NCBI GenBank assembly: GCA_937916515.1
Contig: CALFSX010000070.1
Coordinates: forward strand, 1-33,161
Reading direction: 5' to 3'
Source of the DNA: an uncultured Planctomycetaceae bacterium
GTDB taxonomy: Bacteria; Planctomycetota; Planctomycetia; Planctomycetales; Planctomycetaceae
DNA length: 33,161 nucleotides
A program made the position numbers and the translations under genes. Positions 16,614 through 26,362 of the stretch are shown here, piece by piece; position 1 is the stretch's first letter, and each line of letters begins with the position of its first letter. The notes beneath the pieces were generated by a model. It had not been told where the DNA came from, made no database searches, and was given only the letters and a program-made list of their open reading frames with translations.

Positions 16614-18923
16614 GTGTGCAATTCAGCCATGAAATCACTCGGCTATCGAAAGTTTGTGCTTTCGATTGCGATCGCCAGCATTCTGGCGACAAACGCATTT
16701 GCCCAGCCGCCTGAAATCGCGAGCGATCCGAACTATGCGAGCGTCTATGCTGCCCGCAAGATGGCTCAACTTGACTCCAATCGCGATGGGCGGTTTGAGA
16801 AATCTGAAAGCGAACGACTCTGGAGGGCAATGAAGGCTTTCGATCGCGACCGGGATGGTGTTCTGACGCTCAGCGAAATTCAGTCATCGAAAATCAGCTA
16901 TCTTGACTGCCCTGGTCCCAAAAAACTCAACTTGCTTTACAAGCAAACCACTGAGGAAGACCTGCATCTGGATATTTACTATCCAGCCGATCAATTCCGC
17001 AGACCGCTTCCAACCGTGATTTACACTCACGGCGGCGGCTGGGTAACGGGCAGCAAACATGGGATCACGACGGGCTCGTTCAAAACGGTTTATACTCAAC
17101 TTCTGCAGCAGGGATTCTGTGTCGTCGCTGTCAATTACCGATTGTTTCGCAGCGAGGGAACTGTTTCGATTCGTGACTGCGTGGTTGATTGCAAAGACGC
17201 AGTGCGTTACCTGTCAAAGCACAGCGTTGCACTGGGTGTAGATCCGCAACAGTTCTTCGTTAACGGAGATTCCGCTGGCGGCCAACTGGCACAAATGTTG
17301 TTGCTGTCTCCGCCAGAAGCTTTGCCGGGAGATCCAGCCCTGAACGATGCGAGCTATCGTATGGTTGCCGGCGTGTCGTGGTATGGACCGTGCGACTTTG
17401 AAAAATCCGAGCTGTTCAATCATGATGGTCGCCCAGACTTTCGAGATCGATTTGGGGATCGAATTCTGGCTCAGGATTCTCGTCCCGAACAAAAGCTACA
17501 GCGTTATCGCGAGGTGAGCCCCGTTAACTATCTGAACGCCGCATCTCCTCCGTTGTTGATGATTCAGGGAGACCAGGACGAGACGATTCCAGTTCATCAC
17601 GCGAACTATATGAAAGAGCGAGCCGAGATGGCGGGTGCGCCCGTCGAAATTTTGATAGTGAAGAATGCGGGGCATAACTGGCGGCAAGCCGGTGGGCCCA
17701 TCAAGCCAGATCGAAATTCGATTATCCAGCGGACCGTTGATTTTCTAACATCCCATCTGAAGAGTAAGTCGACCGCACAAGCGACTCAAAGCGGTACGCA
17801 CCAAGTCGCTGCACCGGTGAAACAAAATTTCATGCCAGCGTTTTCGTGGGATACGATTCCCAGGTATGCGCACATTCGCAAGGTTGAAAAATTCACGGAA
17901 GAAGAGCTTGAATATCTGGCCACGTTTCCACTGATCACCCTTGAAAAGACCACGGGCAGCAAAAGCTATGGATCGACCGAGCGAGGCTCAATCGAAGCCG
18001 CTCGGGCGATCAAACGAATCAACCCAAATTCGAAAGTCCTGTTCTATCGCAATGTGCTGGTTCATTACGGCGGCTACCAGTTCGACGAAGATCTCAGCAA
18101 AATCCGCTCGCCTTTTCTGGAAAATAAAAGCGGACAGGACAAGCTTGTTCGCGGTCGTGTGCAGGCGTACGACTTGTCGAATCCGCAAATCGTCGACTGG
18201 TGGGTCACATCGATGGCGGAAGTCTGCAATGACGATTCGATCGATGGTCTGTTTCTGGATGGCAATATCAAGGTTCTTAGCTCGTACCTGCAAAACGAAC
18301 TTCCCTCTGGAAAGAAGCAACAGGTCATCGACGGATTCGAGCAGATGATCACGCAAACCCGTCAGGCCCTCAAACCAGGCAAGCTGATGATTGCCAACAT
18401 TTTGCGAGCGAGATTTCGCGACGGAGGCATGGAGCACATCGGCCCGTTTGACGGTTCTTATCTGGAAGGCTTTGAGCACCCGGTTGCTGGCATGACACGT
18501 GCAGACTACGTCGCAAAGGGAATTCAGACGGCGCGAAAGGCGGCCGAACAGGGAAAAGTGATTGCGATGACACTCAATATCAATCGAAGCAGACTCGATG
18601 CCAATGTGGACGAACAGTCGTCAGTATTGGCCAGCATTGAAGATGTTTCACAAGAACGACTCAACTACTGCGTCGCTCTTTTTCTGATCATCGCGGAGCG
18701 TTACAGCTACTTAGACATCCACGATGGCTATGACGTGAATCCGAAAGATGAACGCGGAGCCGTCAGTAAATTATGGCTTCACACTTTCCCGCAATACACA
18801 AAGCCATTAGGCCCTCCTAAAGGACCACCGAAACAGGATGGTTATCGATACACACGCGAATTCGAGCATGCTTCTGTGAAGCTTGACATTGAATCCGCAA
18901 CAGCCGAGATCCAATGGAAATAG
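16614..18923 (+). CDS. Secreted tri-modular enzyme: EF-hands, esterase, glycosidase-like barrel
   Basis: Exported protein of 769 residues. A signal peptide covers about 1-30 (FVLSIAIASILATNAFA). Two EF-hand loops follow, DSNRDGRFEKSE (54-65) and DRDRDGVLTLSE (77-88), which should bind calcium. An alpha/beta hydrolase of the BD-FAE/esterase-lipase type spans about 105-385: HGGGW (139-143), GDSAGG with nucleophile S220, acid D322 in GDQDETIP, and H354 in AGHNW. After a linker, residues 408-769 (starting FSWDTIPRYAH) look like a GHL15-type putative glycoside hydrolase barrel. The combination suggests deacylation and cleavage of a marine or plant polysaccharide outside the cytoplasm. The GTG start has AGAGG 8 bases upstream; an ATG at 16629 is the alternative. 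Substrate is not shown. Confidence 0.88.
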   Translation: MCNSAMKSLGYRKFVLSIAIASILATNAFAQPPEIASDPNYASVYAARKMAQLDSNRDGRFEKSESERLWRAMKAFDRDRDGVLTLSEIQSSKISYLDCPGPKKLNLLYKQTTEEDLHLDIYYPADQFRRPLPTVIYTHGGGWVTGSKHGITTGSFKTVYTQLLQQGFCVVAVNYRLFRSEGTVSIRDCVVDCKDAVRYLSKHSVALGVDPQQFFVNGDSAGGQLAQMLLLSPPEALPGDPALNDASYRMVAGVSWYGPCDFEKSELFNHDGRPDFRDRFGDRILAQDSRPEQKLQRYREVSPVNYLNAASPPLLMIQGDQDETIPVHHANYMKERAEMAGAPVEILIVKNAGHNWRQAGGPIKPDRNSIIQRTVDFLTSHLKSKSTAQATQSGTHQVAAPVKQNFMPAFSWDTIPRYAHIRKVEKFTEEELEYLATFPLITLEKTTGSKSYGSTERGSIEAARAIKRINPNSKVLFYRNVLVHYGGYQFDEDLSKIRSPFLENKSGQDKLVRGRVQAYDLSNPQIVDWWVTSMAEVCNDDSIDGLFLDGNIKVLSSYLQNELPSGKKQQVIDGFEQMITQTRQALKPGKLMIANILRARFRDGGMEHIGPFDGSYLEGFEHPVAGMTRADYVAKGIQTARKAAEQGKVIAMTLNINRSRLDANVDEQSSVLASIEDVSQERLNYCVALFLIIAERYSYLDIHDGYDVNPKDERGAVSKLWLHTFPQYTKPLGPPKGPPKQDGYRYTREFEHASVKLDIESATAEIQWK

Positions 18924-19322
18924 TGCAGGATGCTTAACGAGTTACAGAAAGTGCGTTGCACGTTATTAGACGGTTATTCAGTAACGCTGTTCCAGCACGA
19001 AAGTCACAACCATGAGATCGCTGGACCAACCCATTATTTGAATTCCTGTTTTGCTAGCGATCGTTGCCACACTGGCCATACTCGGCAGGTTCCAGTCGCG
19101 AGGCGTTACGTGTGTGATGCTGGTTGGCGTTGCCACGATATTCGTGCCGGCTCCCGTTCATCTGCTCGCCGCAAGTGTATGCCCCGGATTGCTCGACGCC
19201 CGGTATCGCGTTTACCACGCCTTCTACAACAATATCGAGGTCGGCATGACGCGCGAACAAATTCCTGAACAGATGAACAACCAGGATTCAACAGGCTGCC
19301 CAGCAAGTTACGGATAATCTTG

Positions 19323-19349
19323 AATGATGCGCACAAGGTGCGCATCATT
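19323..19349. repeat. Perfect 12-base hairpin at end of copy B
   Basis: aatgatgcgcac (19323-19334) and gtgcgcatcatt (19338-19349) are perfect inverted repeats around a 3-base loop. It takes the place of the GTGCGCACC tandem units of copy A. Confidence 0.9.
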
Positions 19350-19424
19350 GCTCGTAGCGGCTCGGGATTGGAACTTCCCACGTCTTTCCGCTTGCCACGC
19401 CAGTGGCGCAAGAGCGAAGCCATT
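19323..19424 (-). repeat. Dispersed repeat, copy B (inverted)
   Basis: Read on the minus strand it begins aatggcttcgctctt, like the opening hairpin of copies A and C but with mismatches, and contains cgctacgagcaa as copy A does. It lacks about 11 bases (around tccgttgtcgc) present in copy A. It interrupts the broken gene at 19012-19662. The seven bases TTACGGA occur at 19308-19314 and again at 19423-19429, which could be a target duplication. Confidence 0.8.
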
Positions 19425-19645
19425 ACGGAGACTGCCCGAGCACAGTTTGCGCTACAGTCCCATCGGAAATGGTTTTCTGGAAGTCAGGTATCTGGAAATA
19501 ACAAGACCAGCTGTATTTGCGCCACGTACGGTCTGTATTTATTTTCTGGATGGAGGCGTCTCACAGTTGCTGGCCGAAACCGAATTGAAGAACGACGGTA
19601 AGAATCCCGGTGAGCATAACGTCAGGTTTGTCGCACCATTCGTAT

Positions 19646-20158
19646 TCACTTGCTCGAAGTGAGAGTGAAGTCGAATGTGTTTTCGCCAGCCTTCACGTCT
19701 GCTTCCAGTTCTGTTTGTGTGTTGTATCGAGAAGGAATCTGACCATCCTTTGGTTTGGTCGATTTTTGGGGGGACGGTTCCTGCACAAGATCATCGCCTT
19801 CCAGAAGCGGCTCGACGCCTAATTCTTCTGCAAACTGATCGATCGTTTCTTCGGTGTTGCCGATTTGCACGCGACAATGCCCGACCTTACATCCGAGCGT
19901 ATCTCGAATGTACGTAAGTTGGTAATGGCCATCTGAATCAGTCTTGCCCATGGCTGGCCGACCGTCGTCGGGGACAAATGAGACAGCAATGCCGGACAAC
20001 GGAGTACCGTCAAGTGTAACGGTGCCAGACACAAGTCCAAGTTCCGGCTCGTCTGTGCCGCCGCTGCAACCGATGGTGCCTGTTAGAAATGCTGCAACGG
20101 CAGTCACAAGAAGTTTGTTAATGATTTGTGTGCTGGTAAATGCTGTTGTGCGAGCCAT
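19646..20158 (-). CDS. Carboxypeptidase-regulatory-like exported protein
   Basis: Short exported protein of 170 residues from the ATG whose complement is at 20156-20158. A hydrophobic segment (15-29) is followed by a cysteine, C31, in the context TIGCSGG. This resembles a lipoprotein signal although the -3 residue is threonine, so lipidation is likely but not certain. The mature part, VSGTVTLDGTPLSGIAVSFVPDDG (44-67) then GKTDSDGHYQLTY, is a beta-sandwich of the carboxypeptidase regulatory-like type common in planctomycetes. Upstream in-frame ATGs at 20239 and 20191 would add residues without a signal. It follows the DUF1559 gene on the same strand, a pairing seen often in planctomycetes, and probably forms an operon with it. 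Confidence 0.85.
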   Translation of the reverse strand: MARTTAFTSTQIINKLLVTAVAAFLTGTIGCSGGTDEPELGLVSGTVTLDGTPLSGIAVSFVPDDGRPAMGKTDSDGHYQLTYIRDTLGCKVGHCRVQIGNTEETIDQFAEELGVEPLLEGDDLVQEPSPQKSTKPKDGQIPSRYNTQTELEADVKAGENTFDFTLTSSK

Positions 20159-20269
20159 TGAAGGTTGAATCTCCAGAGCAGATTTCGTCATGAAAAATTT
20201 GAAGACCGCCGCAACCTGTATTCGGCTGCGGCGGAGCATAAGAAACGAAAGCAGACACGCTGCTAAGCA

Positions 20270-21235
20270 TTAAAATTCGCCAATCACTTCGCCACCGGCT
20301 CGAGTGCTGATGCCCTGATAGATGGACATACTGATGTTCTCTGAAATGAACCTCACGCTGCCGTCACCCAGCGCAAACTGAGCACCACCCACATGGAAGC
20401 TGCCAGCCGCTTCTTCGGTGTACTGGTTAATGGGGTCATTGCTTTCGGCCGCAATCAGGTATTCAGACATTTCTGTTGGTGGATTGCTGTCTGCACCGCC
20501 GGAAAAGCAGTGTTTGCGATCGCTTCCGCCACCACCCAGCCTGCCTGCGTCTCCGCCTGAGTCGATCACTTCACTCACAAAGATTGTGTTGCTAAGACCG
20601 TCAGTAACGTCTCGAAATTTAACGCTGCTGCTGATGAAGAAGATTCCGTTTGCATTCATGCATCCACCGGGTGCTCGCATGCCGGCTGCAGTTGTGACGC
20701 TTCCGCCGTAGCAGTTGTCGCCGCTGTATCCGATCAACGTTCCCATGTTGCCGTTGTAGTTTGACGGAGAATAGCCGCCCTTTTGTACTCCCTGAGTAAC
20801 GTCGGGCTGCGATGGACACCAGAATACCGACATGACAGTCTTGCCGGCCAGCATCTGTTTGGGGCTGGTTGTGCCGCCCAGTTCCGCTCCAAGACCACCA
20901 TCGTTGGGGCCTTGAATCTGCTCGTACATGTTCGCCTGATCCATATAAGGAAGAATGCTGGCGTGCCACGTCCAGCCATGTCCATAGTACGTTGTTCCGG
21001 CAGCGTTAAGCAGAACAATGCTGCCCGAAGGTAGTGAGTTGCTGGTGTCGTGATAGTTGTGCAAAGCCAGCCCAATCTGCTTCAGGTTGTTTTTACATTG
21101 TGTACGTCGAGCAGCTTCGCGGGCCTGCTGGACGGCAGGAAGCAATAGCGCAATGAGAATAGCGATGATGGCAATGACCACCAACAGTTCAATCAAAGTG
21201 AAACCACGGGTCCGTTGAATGGGTCGTACAGGCAT
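20270..21235 (-). CDS. DUF1559 protein with pilin-like N-terminus
   Basis: Protein of 321 residues. The N-terminus [17 protein letters not shown] is a type IV pilin/type II pseudopilin cleavage and methylation motif, so a prepilin peptidase should cut after the glycine and the helix should assemble in a filament or the membrane. The DUF1559 (SBP_bac_10-like) domain follows, ending in [21 protein letters not shown] and the terminal GGEVIGEF. These features are diagnostic of the large planctomycete family, whose function is unknown but probably extracellular or surface-related. AGGAAAA precedes the ATG as ribosome site. Its first 43 residues from GFTL are identical to those of the second DUF1559 protein at 32046. 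Confidence 0.95.
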   Translation of the reverse strand: MPVRPIQRTRGFTLIELLVVIAIIAILIALLLPAVQQAREAARRTQCKNNLKQIGLALHNYHDTSNSLPSGSIVLLNAAGTTYYGHGWTWHASILPYMDQANMYEQIQGPNDGGLGAELGGTTSPKQMLAGKTVMSVFWCPSQPDVTQGVQKGGYSPSNYNGNMGTLIGYSGDNCYGGSVTTAAGMRAPGGCMNANGIFFISSSVKFRDVTDGLSNTIFVSEVIDSGGDAGRLGGGGSDRKHCFSGGADSNPPTEMSEYLIAAESNDPINQYTEEAAGSFHVGGAQFALGDGSVRFISENISMSIYQGISTRAGGEVIGEF

Positions 21236-21865
21236 TGAATTTTTCCTAAAAAGTGCTGAGTCACTGCAGGCAATTGAGCGATCGCTCGGAATTTCGTCCG
21301 GATGCGAACACCATGCTCGAATCCGTCCAGTGACCTCTCAAATTTATGTTTTGGCTGAAAAGTTTTGGCTGACACTCGCCGCGACGCGGACGTATCCAGT
21401 AAATCGCCGTTGAGCATCGACAGCTGTCATAGAAGACGTTCGTTTCAAAAACTTATGGTGTCTTCACAGACGCTCTGTGTTCTGTCGCGGTAGTGTCGAA
21501 GCAGGTGTTAAGTTCCGGTTAGCATTTGAGGAGATTTTCAGGTGCCTCAAAACGGTCGCATGTTGAGAAGACTTAACCAACCTGAGATCAGTCGTTTGCA
21601 ACTGTTCGTGCACGGAAAGCAGCAACAATCATCATTGCGAATGAACCGGTTGCGGGTGAATTGACAGCTGTTCGGCAGTTTCTTTTCCAACAGACGAAAT
21701 CTGGCCACGCTCCGGAAACTTAAATCACGCCTGTACGTTTACCGAGCCTTTGTCACTTTCACGCAAAGCGTGCCGTGGCTACGATCATCGTTGAAACGTT
21801 GACAAGAAGCCTGCTCAGGCTGTTCAGACTGTTGCCAGCCTCAAAAAAGACCACGGAGTTGTCCG
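21236..21865. other. Divergent intergenic region, possible tiny ORF
   Basis: A 630-base gap between the divergent DUF1559 and sulfatase genes. A possible 40-codon frame runs from the GTG at 21542 to the stop at 21662-21664, preceded by a good GAGGAG ribosome site with 8-base spacing; the product is arginine- and glutamine-rich and not recognised. Otherwise no RNA gene, repeat or clear promoter was seen. Confidence 0.35.
21542..21664 (+). CDS. Possible 40-residue small protein
   Basis: Short frame starting with GTG behind GAGGAG at 21528-21533 (8-base spacer). The product is basic and glutamine-rich (for example MLRRLNQPEISRLQ) with no membrane segment and no recognised family. Only the ribosome site supports it, so it may be chance. 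Confidence 0.2.
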   Translation: MPQNGRMLRRLNQPEISRLQLFVHGKQQQSSLRMNRLRVN

Positions 21866-23485
21866 GTGAAAAAACGATGCATGCGATTGGTTGGAGTGTT
21901 GTTACTGTTCGTACTACGATTGGAAAACAACGGCTCGATTGTGTTTGCGAACGATGTGACAGACGCAAAGTCACCGACAAACGTGCTGCTGATTCTGGCA
22001 GACGATCTCGGTTATTCGGATCTTGCCTGCTACGGAAGCGAAATTGAAACGCCCAACCTTGATTCATTGGCAGCCAATGGGTTGAGATTCACTCAGTTCT
22101 ATAACACGGCCCGATGCTGGCCAACTCGAGCCGTGTTGATGACCGGTTATTACGCTCAACAGGTCGGCCGCGATGCACTGCCGACCAAGCGTGGCGGCGG
22201 AGGCGGCAACCGCAACCCGCGACCGGAATGGGCTCGGCTGCTGCCCGACATGCTGCGGCCGGCCGGTTATCGATCGTATCATTCCGGCAAGTGGCATATC
22301 GATGGCATGCCTCTGGAAGGTGGTTTCGACAAGTCCTATTACATTGGCGACCAGGGACGATTCTTCAATCCAACCAGGCACTGGAAAGATGACCAGCCGC
22401 TGCCGAAGGTCAAAAAGAATTCCGGTTACTATGGAACAACGGCCATCGCTGACCATGCCGTCGAATGCCTGAAAGATCATCAGCAGAATCATTCTGACAA
22501 GCCGTTCTTTCATTATCTTGCATTTACAGCTCCCCACTTCCCACTTCAGGCGTTGCCACAGGATATCGAAAAATATAAGCAACGATATCTCAACGGATGG
22601 GCGCAACTGCGAGCTGAACGCTGGAACAAACAGCTGCAACTGGGATTGCTGTCGGGCCAGCTCTCGGCCGTGGAAACAGAACTGGGGCCACCCTATGACT
22701 TTCCTGAACATCTTAAGATTCTGGGCGACGTGGAAGTGAACCGCCCGGTTGACTGGAGTTCACTGAACGGGAAGCAGATCCTGTTTCAGGCTGAAAAGAT
22801 GGCGATCCATGCGGCCATGATCGATCGCATGGATGTGGAAATCGGCAAAGTGTTGCAGCAGCTTCGCGATATGCAGCAGTTTGACAATACGCTGATTCTG
22901 TTTCTGTCCGACAACGGTGCGAGTGCTGAAATTATGGTTCGTGACGACGGGCATGATCCTGCTGCGAGTCCTGGGTCTGCAGAATCTTACTTGTGCCTTG
23001 GGCCGGGTTGGTCGAACGCCTGTAACACTCCGTTTCGCCGGCACAAGACATGGGTTCATGAAGGCGGTATCTCGACTCCTTTGATTGCTCACTGGCCAAA
23101 CGGAATTTCGGCGAAGGGTGAACTGCGTCGCAGTGCTGGTCACGTGATTGATGTTGTTCCCACTATACTGGAAGTGTGTGGAGCAACTCCGTTCAGCGAA
23201 TGGAAGGGAACGCCGGTGCCGGAAGCTCCTGGAAAAAGTCTGCTGGCGGAATTCGCCAAAGAGGGCAGCTTGGCGCACGACTATTTGTGGTGGTTTCATG
23301 ATGGCCACAAGGCGGTTCGCATGGGCAACTGGAAACTGGTTGCGGCGAAGGGGGAACCCTGGGAACTTTATGACGTCCGAATTGATCGAGCTGAACAGAT
23401 CGATCGGGCTGAAGAATGGCCGCAGATCGTTGAACAGCTGGAAAAACGCTGGAACGCGGCCGCCGAAGAATTCAGCAAGTTGTAA
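21866..23485 (+). CDS. Secreted sulfatase (formylglycine type)
   Basis: Exported sulfatase of 539 residues. A signal segment covers about 7-28. The signature CWPTR (84-88) is a CxPxR site, so C84 should be converted to the catalytic formylglycine by a sulfatase-modifying enzyme, which is not in this window. Metal ligands are visible as D46 and D47 in ADDLGYSD, and D349 N350 in LSDNGAS. K142 and H144 (SGKWH), H224 (TAPHFP) and K394 are likely sulfate-binding residues. The C-terminal subdomain with WWFHDGHKAVRMGNWKL and WELYDVRIDRAEQ is typical of arylsulfatases. A GGAG ribosome site lies 7 bases before the GTG start. It likely removes sulfate from sulfated polysaccharides, as many planctomycete sulfatases are thought to do; the substrate is unknown. 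Confidence 0.93.
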   Translation: MKKRCMRLVGVLLLFVLRLENNGSIVFANDVTDAKSPTNVLLILADDLGYSDLACYGSEIETPNLDSLAANGLRFTQFYNTARCWPTRAVLMTGYYAQQVGRDALPTKRGGGGGNRNPRPEWARLLPDMLRPAGYRSYHSGKWHIDGMPLEGGFDKSYYIGDQGRFFNPTRHWKDDQPLPKVKKNSGYYGTTAIADHAVECLKDHQQNHSDKPFFHYLAFTAPHFPLQALPQDIEKYKQRYLNGWAQLRAERWNKQLQLGLLSGQLSAVETELGPPYDFPEHLKILGDVEVNRPVDWSSLNGKQILFQAEKMAIHAAMIDRMDVEIGKVLQQLRDMQQFDNTLILFLSDNGASAEIMVRDDGHDPAASPGSAESYLCLGPGWSNACNTPFRRHKTWVHEGGISTPLIAHWPNGISAKGELRRSAGHVIDVVPTILEVCGATPFSEWKGTPVPEAPGKSLLAEFAKEGSLAHDYLWWFHDGHKAVRMGNWKLVAAKGEPWELYDVRIDRAEQIDRAEEWPQIVEQLEKRWNAAAEEFSKL

Positions 23486-23797
23486 AGCCGCAAGGTGAAG
23501 TCAGTATGTATTCACAAGAGCGACTTCTCGTTTCTGTTATGTGAATGCTTGCTGTTTTCAGTTTTCCAGGTGTTTTTCCGCCGGGATTACCACATTCCGG
23601 AGTCCTTCTATTCATACTTTTTGATGCATGGCAAATTGACGCGTAACGCCTAGAATTGCAGCATGATGCTCGTCTTTCAGGTGGGTTCCGCTTATCGCGG
23701 GCGTTTTGTAACGTCAATCATGGCTCTCGGAGCAATTTTCTGCTGCCGTCAGAGCATTTGTTAATTTTTTGGACCACGATAACAGGAGTTTACCAGA
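23486..23797. other. Intergenic region upstream of sodA
   Basis: A 312-base gap between the sulfatase stop and sodA. No terminator was seen after the sulfatase. The sodA promoter should lie here but no convincing box pair was identified. The gap contains only short random-looking frames. Confidence 0.4.
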
Positions 23798-24409
23798 GTG
23801 GCTTACTCACTTCCCGAACTACCATATGCCTATGACGCCCTTGAGCCTCATTTTGATGCCAAGACGATGGAAATCCATCATACGAAGCATCATCAGGCAT
23901 ACATCAACAACGTCAACGCTGCTCTTGAAGGCACCGAATACGCAGACACCTGCATCATCGAACTGATGAAAAAACTAAGCAGCCTGCCCGCCGACAAGCA
24001 GGGTCCTGTTCGCAACAACGGCGGCGGACACGCAAACCACTCTTTGTTCTGGACGATCCTGTCACCATCCGGTGGTGGCGAACCAACAGGCGAACTGGCT
24101 GATGCAATCAATGCCGCCTGTGGCAGCTTTGCTGAATTCAAAGATGCCTTTTCCAAGGCCGCCGCAACTCGATTCGGCAGCGGCTGGGCGTGGTTGTCAG
24201 TTAACGCTGACGGCACTTTGATTGTTGAAAGCACGGCTAACCAGGACACTCCGCTGTCTGACGGCCGAACTCCAATTCTTGGCCTGGACGTGTGGGAACA
24301 CGCTTACTACCTGCACTACCAGAATCGTCGACCAGACTACGTTTCCGCGTTCTGGAACCTTGTTAACTGGAACGAAGTAGCCTCGCGATTTGCTGCAGCC
24401 AAAGGCTAA
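23798..24409 (+). CDS. sodA: Superoxide dismutase, Mn type
   Basis: Cytoplasmic superoxide dismutase of 203 residues, full length. It converts superoxide to oxygen and hydrogen peroxide. Metal ligands are H27 (in MEIHHTKHH), H81 (in [11 protein letters not shown]), D164 and H168 (in LDVWEHAYY). [11 protein letters not shown] and the glutamine in STANQDTPL are typical of manganese enzymes; iron or either metal cannot be excluded. An AGGAG ribosome site lies 9 bases before the GTG start. It has its own terminator downstream, so it appears to be a single-gene unit. Confidence 0.96.
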   Translation: MAYSLPELPYAYDALEPHFDAKTMEIHHTKHHQAYINNVNAALEGTEYADTCIIELMKKLSSLPADKQGPVRNNGGGHANHSLFWTILSPSGGGEPTGELADAINAACGSFAEFKDAFSKAAATRFGSGWAWLSVNADGTLIVESTANQDTPLSDGRTPILGLDVWEHAYYLHYQNRRPDYVSAFWNLVNWNEVASRFAAAKG

Positions 24410-24425
24410 GCAAACCTGATTACTT

Positions 24426-24460
24426 AAACCACTGGCAGAATCTCTGTCAGTGGTTTTTCT
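24426..24460 (+). terminator. Intrinsic terminator of sodA
   Basis: AAACCACTG (24426-24434) pairs with CAGTGGTTT (24448-24456), extended by three more pairs including one wobble, and is followed directly by a T-rich run. It starts 17 bases after the sodA stop. Confidence 0.88.
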
Positions 24461-24569
24461 ATTTCCACACCTCAAAATTGACCAAAGCCTGCAACTGTAG
24501 CGATCAACGACTCGCAGCGGCGACGTCGTGATTTGCTATCATTAGCCAGGCAATTGAAGACCGAACAGA

Positions 24570-25997
24570 ATGGCGAAGGATTTTCTAAAGGACGCCAAAG
24601 ACGAATATGACGTCGTCGTTATTGGCAGCGGTTTGGGCGGACTGACTTCGGCCAATATTCTCGCTCGCCAGGGCTATTCTGTTTTGTTGCTGGAACATCA
24701 TTACCAGCTTGGTGGCATGGCCACATGGTTCAAACGCAGAGGCGGCCATATCTTTGATATCTCGCTGCACGGCTTTCCTCACGGCATGATCAAAAGCTGC
24801 CGGAAATACTGGACGAAGGACATTGCCGATTCCATCGTCCAGCTGAAGGGCGTCCGGTTTGAGAATCCTCAGTTCTCTTTGCGAACCACGTTCGATCGCC
24901 AGGACTTTACTCGCATTTTGCAGGAAACATTTTCGGTTCCCAAAGAAACGGTGGATGCGTTCTTCGACAAAGCTCGAAGCATGAACTTCTTCGACGAACA
25001 GGAAAAAACGGTTGGCGAACTATTCGAAGAATTCTTTCCTGGTCGAGGCGACGTGGTGCGCCTGCTGATGGAACCGATCACGTACGCGAATGGTTCGACT
25101 TTGGAAGATCCGGCGATTACCTACGGAATCGTTTTTTCAAACTTCATGCAGAAGGGCGTGTATACGTTCGAGGGTGGCACCGATGCTCTTGTGGGCAAGA
25201 TGAAGGACGAGCTGATTCGCAATGGAGTTGATCTGCGGATCAGAACGCTGGTTGAAAAGATTGAAGTGACAGACGACCGCAAGGTTCAGGCCGTGGTGGT
25301 GAACGGTCGGCGCATCAAGTGCAGAGCGGTTGTGTCCAACGCGAATCTGAAATCCACCATTCTAAACATGGTGGGCGAAGAGCATTTTGACAAATCGTAC
25401 ATTGAAGAAACCAACGCAGTTCGATTGAACAGCAGCAGCTGTCAGGTTTACATGGCGCTTAAGCCCGGTGAAGGCTTCGACGAAAGTTGCGGCGACCTGC
25501 TATTTCATTCAGAACACAATGGATTCGACATCGACGCCATTCTTAGCATGGACGTCAGCAGCCGAACATTCAGCTTCTACTATCCCAATACGCGGCCTGG
25601 CAGTGATCGCTGGATGATCGTGTCTTCAACGAATGCCAATTACCGCGACTGGGCCGATCTGTCAGAAGAAGACTATCAGGCCGCGAAAAAACATCTGGAA
25701 GAAACGACACTGGATTGTCTGGAAAAATACGTGCCAGACATTCGTTCAAAGCTGGATTACATCGAAGCGGCCACGCCAAAAACATTCGAACGTTATACTC
25801 GCCACATCGCTGGTTCATCGTTTGGCACAAAGTTTGAAGGCCTGCAGGTCAGCAAAGATCTGCCAACTCAAATCAACGGTCTGTATCACGCAGGTTCCGT
25901 CGGCATCATTATGTCCGGCTGGCTGGGAGCGGTAAATTACGGAGTGATCGTCAGCAACGACGTCGACAAATACCTGACGCAGCCAGAAGTGAACTAA
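24570..25997 (+). CDS. FAD oxidoreductase, phytoene desaturase/RetSat superfamily
   Basis: Flavoprotein of 475 residues. The N-terminal dinucleotide-binding motif is [14 protein letters not shown] (15-28), followed by [16 protein letters not shown], the second conserved FAD segment. The C-terminal FAD motif [22 protein letters not shown] is intact. The layout matches the carotenoid-type desaturase/isomerase and retinol saturase group (CrtI, CrtISO, RetSat), which add or remove hydrogens on polyene lipids. No phytoene synthase or other isoprenoid gene is adjacent, so the substrate is unknown. The ATG at 24570 is the natural start; the ribosome site is weak. It is not clearly in an operon with sodA because a terminator lies between. 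Confidence 0.88.
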   Translation: MAKDFLKDAKDEYDVVVIGSGLGGLTSANILARQGYSVLLLEHHYQLGGMATWFKRRGGHIFDISLHGFPHGMIKSCRKYWTKDIADSIVQLKGVRFENPQFSLRTTFDRQDFTRILQETFSVPKETVDAFFDKARSMNFFDEQEKTVGELFEEFFPGRGDVVRLLMEPITYANGSTLEDPAITYGIVFSNFMQKGVYTFEGGTDALVGKMKDELIRNGVDLRIRTLVEKIEVTDDRKVQAVVVNGRRIKCRAVVSNANLKSTILNMVGEEHFDKSYIEETNAVRLNSSSCQVYMALKPGEGFDESCGDLLFHSEHNGFDIDAILSMDVSSRTFSFYYPNTRPGSDRWMIVSSTNANYRDWADLSEEDYQAAKKHLEETTLDCLEKYVPDIRSKLDYIEAATPKTFERYTRHIAGSSFGTKFEGLQVSKDLPTQINGLYHAGSVGIIMSGWLGAVNYGVIVSNDVDKYLTQPEVN

Positions 25998-26362
25998 TGC
26001 AGGAAGCGGCCATTGCAATTGGCGCGATAAGGCTTCGCGGGATTGTTGCTTTGATGAACGTGCAACGTAGCCGTGATTGCTGACATTGCAATGCATGCAA
26101 TTTGCGGCACGAAGTATCACGGGGATGGTTGAAATGCTTGATGCGTGTTCCCGCTACGCCACATCACGACGGAGCGTGACGGCTACTCTGGCCGGCTCTT
26201 TAGTGATATCTGATTGAACGGGGCGCTTTTGCTTGCCTCGTTTCCAGGCTGTGTTTGGAAACGCCTGCGAACAGGGATGGCGGCTTGTTGGCTCGCGTCG
26301 GTTTGATTGCGCGATTAAGATTCACGGGCTTCGTATTCGTCGATCAGAAATCAAATACTTCA
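25998..26362. other. Intergenic region with a small hairpin
   Basis: A 365-base gap before the sigma factor. It contains a small hairpin, tcacg-acggag-cgtga, at 26164-26179, whose surroundings (gacggagcgtgacggctac) resemble a repeat I recall from other planctomycetes. The open frame running into the sigma factor from the TTG at 26255 is not used as its start. No promoter was firmly placed. Confidence 0.4.

Larger units (their letters stand above)
19012..19662 (+). pseudogene. Broken small membrane-protein gene containing a repeat insertion
   Basis: From the ATG at 19012 the frame reads nine residues, MRSLDQPII, then a TGA at 19039, then continues openly with IPVLLAIVATLAILGRF and a second hydrophobic stretch, reaching VGMTREQIPEQM before a TAA at 19315. 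Dispersed repeat copy B follows. On the far side the same reading frame resumes with protein-like sequence (NGFLEVRYLEITRPAVF, then FLDGGVSQLLAETELK) up to 19662. The natural reading is a two-helix membrane protein with a SmpA-like GMTREQ motif, inactivated by a stop codon and by the repeat. A sequencing error at 19039 or use of the TTG at 19051 as start is possible, but the repeat still breaks the gene. It converges with the next gene and overlaps it by 17 bases. Confidence 0.7.

Noticed and set aside
22064-22711. 215-codon minus-strand frame
   Set aside because: Opposite the sulfatase gene, which has all expected motifs; shadow frame.
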